From NCBI GenBank assembly GCA_011526165.1, contig WYAY01000223.1:1-47093 (forward strand): 47,093 nt of DNA. The letters are read 5' to 3'. Shown in pieces: positions 42,261 to 47,093 of this stretch. Both the position numbers and the translations under genes were made by a program. How positions within the stretch are numbered: the stretch's first letter is position 1; the number at the start of each line of letters is the position of its first letter. The notes under the pieces were generated by a model. The model worked only from the letters and a program-made list of their open reading frames with translations, ran no database searches and had not been told where the DNA came from. Origin of the DNA: Sulfuritalea sp. (GTDB lineage: Bacteria > Pseudomonadota > Gammaproteobacteria > Burkholderiales > Rhodocyclaceae).

Positions 42261-42321
42261 TTGATCGTTACACTCACAACCAAATGGCTGCGCCTTCTCG
42301 GGGCGGCCCAGCGGAGGCGCA

Positions 42322-43749
42322 ATGAAAATCATCATCCTGGGCGCCGGCCAGGTCGGCACGTCGGTGGCCGAGAGCCTGGTCTCGGAGGCCAACGACATCA
42401 CGGTGGTCGACACCGACCCGGCGCGGCTTTCCCTGCTGCAGGATCGTCTCGACCTGCGCACCGTCACCGGCAACGCTTCCAGTCCCTCGGTGCTGCGGCG
42501 GGCCGGCGCCGAGGACGCCGACATGCTGATCGCGGTGACGCAGAGCGACCAGACCAACCTGTGCGCCAGCAAGACGGCGCACGCGCTGTTCAACCTGCCG
42601 ACGCGCATCGCGCGCGTGCGCTCGACCGACTACGCCGACCACACCGAGCTGTTCGACGAGAAGAACTTCGCCGTCGACTTCTCCATCTGCCCCGAGCAGA
42701 TCATCACCGAGTACATCGTCAAGCTGATCGAGTTTCCCGAGGCGCTGCAGGTGCTGGAGTTCGCAAAGGGCCAGGTCAGCCTGGTGGCGGTGCGCGCCTT
42801 TGAGGGCGGGCCGCTGGTCGGCCATCCGCTCAAGGACATGCGCAAGCACCTGCCGCAGGTCGATGCGCGCATCGCCGCCATCTTCCGCCGCGATTCGCCC
42901 ATCATCCCGGAAGGCGACACGGTGATCGAGGTCGGCGACGAGGTGTTCTGCCTCGCCGCCAGCAAGGACATCCGCAAGGTGATGCGCGAGCTGCGCCGCA
43001 TGGACAAAACCGTCAAGCGCATCATGGTCGCCGGCGGCGGCAACATCGGCCACCGCGTCGTGCGCGCCGTCGAGGGCGACTACCAGGTCAAGGTGATCGA
43101 CCGCAACAAGCGCCACGCCGAGTGGCTGGCGGAAAACGTGAAGAGCGCCCTGGTGCTGCAGGGCGACGCCACCGACGAGAAGCTGCTCGAGGACGAGAAC
43201 GTCGACCAGATGGATTTTTTCCTCGCGCTCACCAACGACGACGAGAACAACATCATGGCGGCGCTGCTGGCCAAGCGCATGGGGGCGCGCCGCGTCGCGG
43301 CGCTGATCAACCGGCGCAGCTACGCCGACCTGCTGCAAGGCAGCCAGATCGACATCACCATCTCGCCGGCGCAGACCTCCATCGGCACGCTGCTCGCCCA
43401 CGTCCGCCGCGGCGACGTGGCGGCGGTGCACAGCCTGCGCCGCGGCGCCGCCGAAGCGCTCGAGCTGGTGGTGCACGGCGACGAGAAGTCCTCGCAGGTG
43501 GTCGGCCGCCGCATCGAGGACCTGCCGGTGATCAAGGGCGCCACCATCGGCGCCATCGTGCGCCGCGTCCGGCCGAAGGAGCAGCCGGCGTTCACCGAGG
43601 ACCCGGACAGCGCGCCCCAGTACAAGGTGATCATGGCGCACCACGACACGGTGATCAAGGCCGAGGACCACGTCATCGTCTTCGTCGTCTCCAAGAAGCT
43701 GGTGCCGAAGGTGGAGAAGCTGTTCCAGGTCGGCGTCGGCTTCCTGTGA
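42322..43749 (+). CDS. trkA: Trk potassium uptake regulatory protein TrkA
   Basis: This 475-residue cytosolic protein controls the TrkH channel. It has two RCK halves. The first Rossmann motif is GAGQVG (7-12) and the second is VAGGGNIGHRVV, near residue 235; each is followed by a TrkA-C segment. GGAGG stands before the ATG. It precedes two trkH genes, which suggests one regulator for two channel subunits. Confidence 0.97.
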   Translation: MKIIILGAGQVGTSVAESLVSEANDITVVDTDPARLSLLQDRLDLRTVTGNASSPSVLRRAGAEDADMLIAVTQSDQTNLCASKTAHALFNLPTRIARVRSTDYADHTELFDEKNFAVDFSICPEQIITEYIVKLIEFPEALQVLEFAKGQVSLVAVRAFEGGPLVGHPLKDMRKHLPQVDARIAAIFRRDSPIIPEGDTVIEVGDEVFCLAASKDIRKVMRELRRMDKTVKRIMVAGGGNIGHRVVRAVEGDYQVKVIDRNKRHAEWLAENVKSALVLQGDATDEKLLEDENVDQMDFFLALTNDDENNIMAALLAKRMGARRVAALINRRSYADLLQGSQIDITISPAQTSIGTLLAHVRRGDVAAVHSLRRGAAEALELVVHGDEKSSQVVGRRIEDLPVIKGATIGAIVRRVRPKEQPAFTEDPDSAPQYKVIMAHHDTVIKAEDHVIVFVVSKKLVPKVEKLFQVGVGFL

Positions 43750-43790
43750 ACGTCATCCGCCGGGCCGTCACAAGGATGCCGCGGCCAGCA

Positions 43791-43858
43791 CGCGGAGCCG
43801 CGCAGCGGCGAACCGCCGTCACCCCCTCCCCTGGGGAGGGGGTCGGGGGGAGGGTGGA
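43791..43858. repeat. Palindromic repeat cluster before trkH1
   Basis: A 33-base unit at 43794-43826 is the exact reverse complement of 46813-46845. It contains two small hairpins (GCCGCGCAGCGGC-type and GGCGAACCGCC-type). It runs into a 23-bp palindrome at 43821-43843 with 11 pairs. The element ends at the trkH1 start, so its GGAGGG may act as ribosome site. Confidence 0.9.
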
Positions 43859-45316
43859 ATGAGCAATCCGCTGGCGGTTCTGCGCGTCTTTGCGCTGGTG
43901 CTGCTGGTGTTCGCGCTCACCATGCTGGCGCCCGCCGCCGTTGCACTCGTGCAGAACGATTCCGCCGCCGGCGCCTTCCAGCGCGGCTGCCTCGCCACGT
44001 TGGCTGCGGCCTTGTTGCTCTGGGGGCTGACGCGCCGCCATACCGAGGAGCTGCGCATCCGCGACGGCTTCCTGCTGGTCTCCCTGGTCTGGGTGGTGGT
44101 GCCGGCCTTCGCCGCGCTGCCGCTGCTCATCCACTTTCCGGCGATGAGCTTCACCGACGCCTATTTCGAGGCGGTGTCCGGGCTCACCACCACCGGCGCC
44201 ACGGTGATCGAGGGGCTCGACACGCTGCCCTACTCGATCAACCTGTGGCGCGCCCTGCTGGTGTTCCTCGGCGGCATGGGCCTGATCGTGCTGGCGGTGG
44301 CCATCCTGCCGCTGCTCGGCGTCGGCGGGCGCCAGCTCTTCTCGGCCGAATCGCCCGGCCCGATCAAGGAAACCAAGCTGACGCCGCGCATGGCGCAGAC
44401 GGCCAAGGGCCTCTGGCTGGTCTACCTGGGCCTGGCGCTCGCCTGCACGCTGGGCTATGTCTGGGCCGGCATGGGGTGGGGCGATGCCGTCATCCACATG
44501 TTCACCACGCTGGGCCTGGGCGGCTTTTCCAGCCATGACGCTTCCTACGCCTACTTCAACTCGCCGCGCATCGAGTTCGTCGCCATCGTCTTCATGACGC
44601 TGGCCGGCATGAACTTCGCGACGCATTTCATGGCGCTGCGCCAGCGCTCGCCGGCCTGCTACTGGGCGGACCCGGAGATCCGCTGGTACGTCGGCGTGAT
44701 GTACGCCAGCGTGCTCGGCATCGCCGTCTTCCTCTGGCTGGACGGCACCTATGCGGAGTTCGGCACCGCGCTGCGTTTTGCCGCCTTCAACGTCATTTCC
44801 ATCGCCACCACCACCGGCTTCGCCAGCACCGACTACGCCCAGTGGCCCTTCTTCGCGCCGCTGTGGATGCTGTTCCTCTGCAGCTTCGTCACCTGCGCCG
44901 GCTCGACCGGCGGCGGCATGAAGATGATGCGCGCCATCATCGTCTACCGCGAGGTGATGCGTCAGGTGGTGCAGACCGTGCACCCGAACGCCGTGCGCAC
45001 GGTCAAGCTGGCCGACGCGCCGCTGCCCAACAAGATCGTCTTCGCCGTGCTGGCCTTCGGCTTCATCTACATGGCGATCATCGTCTCGCTCACCCTGCTG
45101 ATGGCCTTTTCCGGGCTGGACATCGTCAGCGGCTTCTCCGCCGTGGTGGCGAGCTTCAACAACACCGGCCCCGGCCTCGGCCAGGTGGGGCCCGCGACCA
45201 CCTACAAGTCTCTCGGCGACTTCCAGACCTGGGTGTGCACCGTCGCCATGCTGTTCGGCAGGCTGGAAGTGTTCACCCTGCTGGTGGTGCTGACGCCGGC
45301 CTTCTGGAGGAGATGA
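43859..45316 (+). CDS. trkH: Potassium channel subunit TrkH, first copy
   Basis: This 485-residue membrane protein carries the four pore loops of the SKT family: [33 protein letters not shown] and FNNTGPGLG, all with the filter glycine. About ten membrane segments surround them. It imports K+ together with TrkA. The start follows the G-rich end of a repeat. It is 7 bases from a second, very similar trkH of the same length. Confidence 0.95.
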   Translation: MSNPLAVLRVFALVLLVFALTMLAPAAVALVQNDSAAGAFQRGCLATLAAALLLWGLTRRHTEELRIRDGFLLVSLVWVVVPAFAALPLLIHFPAMSFTDAYFEAVSGLTTTGATVIEGLDTLPYSINLWRALLVFLGGMGLIVLAVAILPLLGVGGRQLFSAESPGPIKETKLTPRMAQTAKGLWLVYLGLALACTLGYVWAGMGWGDAVIHMFTTLGLGGFSSHDASYAYFNSPRIEFVAIVFMTLAGMNFATHFMALRQRSPACYWADPEIRWYVGVMYASVLGIAVFLWLDGTYAEFGTALRFAAFNVISIATTTGFASTDYAQWPFFAPLWMLFLCSFVTCAGSTGGGMKMMRAIIVYREVMRQVVQTVHPNAVRTVKLADAPLPNKIVFAVLAFGFIYMAIIVSLTLLMAFSGLDIVSGFSAVVASFNNTGPGLGQVGPATTYKSLGDFQTWVCTVAMLFGRLEVFTLLVVLTPAFWRR

Positions 45317-45323
45317 GCGCGCC

Positions 45324-46781
45324 ATGGAACGCCTGCTCGCCGTCCTCAACGTCTTCGCCCGCATCGCGCTGATCTTCGGCCTGGCGCTGCTGCTGCCGAT
45401 CGGCGTGTCGTGGTGGACCGGCGACGGCGCGCTCGGCGCCTTCGACGAGGCCCTGGTCGGCACCCTGGTCATCGGCGGCGCGCTGCTTCTCGCGACGCAG
45501 CGCTTCCGGCGCGAGCTGCGCGCCAACGACGGCGTGCTGCTGGTGGTGCTGTGCTGGGTGCTGCTGCCGCTGATCGCCGCCCTGCCGCTGCTGCTCGGCA
45601 TACCCGAAGCGCGCTTCTCGGATGTCTATTTCGAGGCGGTCTCCGGGCTGACGGCGACCGGCGCCACGGCCTTTTCCGGGCTGGACAGGCTGCCGCCCTC
45701 GATCAACCTCTGGCGCACCGAGCTGCACTGGATCGGCGGCCTCGGCATCATCGTGCTGGCGGTGGCCATCCTGCCCCTGCTCGGCGTCGGCGGGCGGCAG
45801 CTGATGAAGGCGGAAGTGCCCGGCCCGGTGAAGGAAGCCGGCATCACGCCGCGCGTGACCGAAACCGCCAAGGGCTTCTGGATCATCTACGTAGTCCTGA
45901 CCGTGCTGTGTACACTGGCCTACGGACTGTTCGGCATGAGCTGGCTCGACGCCCTCACCCACGCCTTCAGCACGGTGGCCCTCGGCGGCTTTTCCAGCCA
46001 CGACGCCAGCTTCGCCTATTTCGACTCGCCCGTGCTGGAGGCGATCACCATCGGTTTCGCTCTGATTTCCGGCATGAGCTACGTGACGCACTTCGCCGCG
46101 CTCGCCGGGCGCAGCTTGCGGCCCTACCTGCGCGACGGCGAGGCCCCTTTCTATCTGGGCGTGCTCGGCGCCAGCGTGCTGCTGGTGGCCGTCTATGTCT
46201 GGCACCACGGCCACTACGACGAGTTCGCCGTGGCCCTGCGCCATGCCGCCTTCAACACGGTGTCGGTGGCGACGACGCTGGGTTATGCCTCCACCGACTA
46301 TTCGAAATGGCCGTTCTTCGCGCCGCTGTGGATGCTGTTCCTGTGCAGCTTCGCCACCTGCTCGGCCTCGACCGGCGGCGGCATCAAGATGATGCGCGCC
46401 ATAGTGCTCTACAAGCAGGTGTTCCGCGAGGCCGTGCATGCGATCCATCCGAACGCGACGACCTTCATCAAGCTGGGCGGCGCGGTGGTGCCCAACAAGA
46501 TCATCCTGTCCGTGCTCGGCTTCGGCTTCCTCTACATGGCCTGCACCATATTCTTCACCCTGGTGCTGGCGGCCAGCGGCGCCGACATCCTCAGCGCCTT
46601 TTCGGCGACAGTGGCCTGCTTCAACAACACCGGCCCGGGCCTCGGCCTGGTCGGGCCGGACAGCAATTACGGCGTCTTCAGCGACTTCCAGATGTGGGTC
46701 TGCAGTTTCGCCATGCTGCTCGGCCGGCTGGAGATATTCACGCTGCTCGTCGTCCTCACGCCGGCCTTCTGGAGGAAGTGA
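45324..46781 (+). CDS. trkH: Potassium channel subunit TrkH, second copy
   Basis: This protein is also 485 residues long and is clearly a paralogue of the preceding gene along its full length. The pore loops read [33 protein letters not shown] and FNNTGPGLG. Filter glycines are kept, but neighbouring residues differ from copy one in loops 1, 2 and 3, which may change affinity or ion choice. A GGAGG ribosome site lies in the end of copy one. It is followed by a repeat cluster and hemE. Confidence 0.95.
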   Translation: MERLLAVLNVFARIALIFGLALLLPIGVSWWTGDGALGAFDEALVGTLVIGGALLLATQRFRRELRANDGVLLVVLCWVLLPLIAALPLLLGIPEARFSDVYFEAVSGLTATGATAFSGLDRLPPSINLWRTELHWIGGLGIIVLAVAILPLLGVGGRQLMKAEVPGPVKEAGITPRVTETAKGFWIIYVVLTVLCTLAYGLFGMSWLDALTHAFSTVALGGFSSHDASFAYFDSPVLEAITIGFALISGMSYVTHFAALAGRSLRPYLRDGEAPFYLGVLGASVLLVAVYVWHHGHYDEFAVALRHAAFNTVSVATTLGYASTDYSKWPFFAPLWMLFLCSFATCSASTGGGIKMMRAIVLYKQVFREAVHAIHPNATTFIKLGGAVVPNKIILSVLGFGFLYMACTIFFTLVLAASGADILSAFSATVACFNNTGPGLGLVGPDSNYGVFSDFQMWVCSFAMLLGRLEIFTLLVVLTPAFWRK

Positions 46782-46787
46782 CGACCC

Positions 46788-46965
46788 ACCCCCCGGCCCC
46801 CGCCCAATGGGCGGGGGTGACGGCGGTTCGCCGCTGCGCGGCTCCATGTGTTGACTGCGCCGTCCTTGGGGCGGCCCGGCGGACGGCGCTTACCGCCCCC
46901 ATCCCCCGCCCATTGGGCGGGAGTCACGGCGGTTCGCGGGCTGCGCCCGCTCCGGGTGGTAAACT
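46788..46965. repeat. Palindromic repeat cluster between trkH2 and hemE
   Basis: The cluster contains a 10-bp stem at 46797-46817, then the 33-base unit at 46813-46845 (inverted copy of 43794-43826), and an 8-bp stem at 46905-46921 followed by a divergent copy of the unit. In the divergent copy the stem CCGC-TGCG-CGG is replaced by GGGC-TGCG-CCC, so both strands changed together. This fills the whole 190-base gap; no promoter is clear. Confidence 0.85.
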
Positions 46966-46971
46966 CGTGCG

Positions 46972-47093
46972 ATGAACAAGCTCAAACACGACACCTTCCT
47001 GCGCGCCCTGCTGCGCCAGCCGACCGACTACACGCCGATCTGGCTCATGCGCCAGGCCGGGCGCTACCTGCCGGAATACTGCGAGACGCGCCG
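46972..47093 (+). CDS. hemE: Uroporphyrinogen decarboxylase, N-terminal fragment
   Basis: The first 40 residues are present before the window ends. The segment [16 protein letters not shown] is the HemE signature that binds the substrate carboxylates. The enzyme converts uroporphyrinogen III to coproporphyrinogen III in heme synthesis. The ATG at 46972 follows GGTGG at a long spacing, just after a repeat cluster. Confidence 0.93.
   Translation, partial: MNKLKHDTFLRALLRQPTDYTPIWLMRQAGRYLPEYCETR

Overview
The window is GC-rich chromosomal DNA from a betaproteobacterium. The best guess is Rhodocyclales or a close relative, judged from gene order and protein style; no rRNA or species marker is present. 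It spans the replication-origin neighbourhood. Genes diverge from the rpmH/dnaA gap near 15.9-16.1 kb. To the left on the minus strand lie rpmH, rnpA, yidD, yidC, mnmE, then tauE and a liv-type ABC transporter block, then mnmG, rsmG, parA and parB. To the right lie dnaA, dnaN, gyrB and a metallo-beta-lactamase-fold gene. DnaA boxes occur on both sides of dnaA. Two parS-type palindromes sit at 6278 and 12107 and bracket the tauE/liv insertion that splits the usual mnmE-mnmG neighbourhood.

From 21.9 to 29.6 kb is a housekeeping stretch. A minus-strand operon runs LysM protein, dprA, smg, topB. A plus-strand group runs def, fmt, htpX. Between htpX and rsmB (29.6-36.4 kb) is a minus-strand accessory operon: homospermidine synthase, an acetyl-CoA-synthetase-like ligase, the E1 alpha, E1 beta and E2 subunits of a 2-oxoacid/acetoin dehydrogenase, and a small acyl carrier protein. 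No E3 gene is present.

From 36.6 kb to the right end the genes are on the plus strand: ybaN-like, rsmB, a DUF4390 protein, an NtrY-like kinase, an NtrX-like regulator with a degenerate ATPase domain, trkA, two tandem trkH genes, and the start of hemE. Several C/G-rich palindromic repeats lie at gene junctions here; one lies inside the 3' end of the E1 alpha frame.

Two signals are not explained by genes. First, the 10-mer GACTGACTTT occurs seven times, all inside coding sequence and in three codon registers, far above chance; it looks like a genome-signature or uptake-type motif. Second, one parS is the core of a 38-bp palindrome followed by a T-tract, so it doubles as the transcription terminator of the liv operon. 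No CRISPR array, insertion sequence, tRNA or rRNA gene was seen. No stretch over 300 bases lacks a gene.
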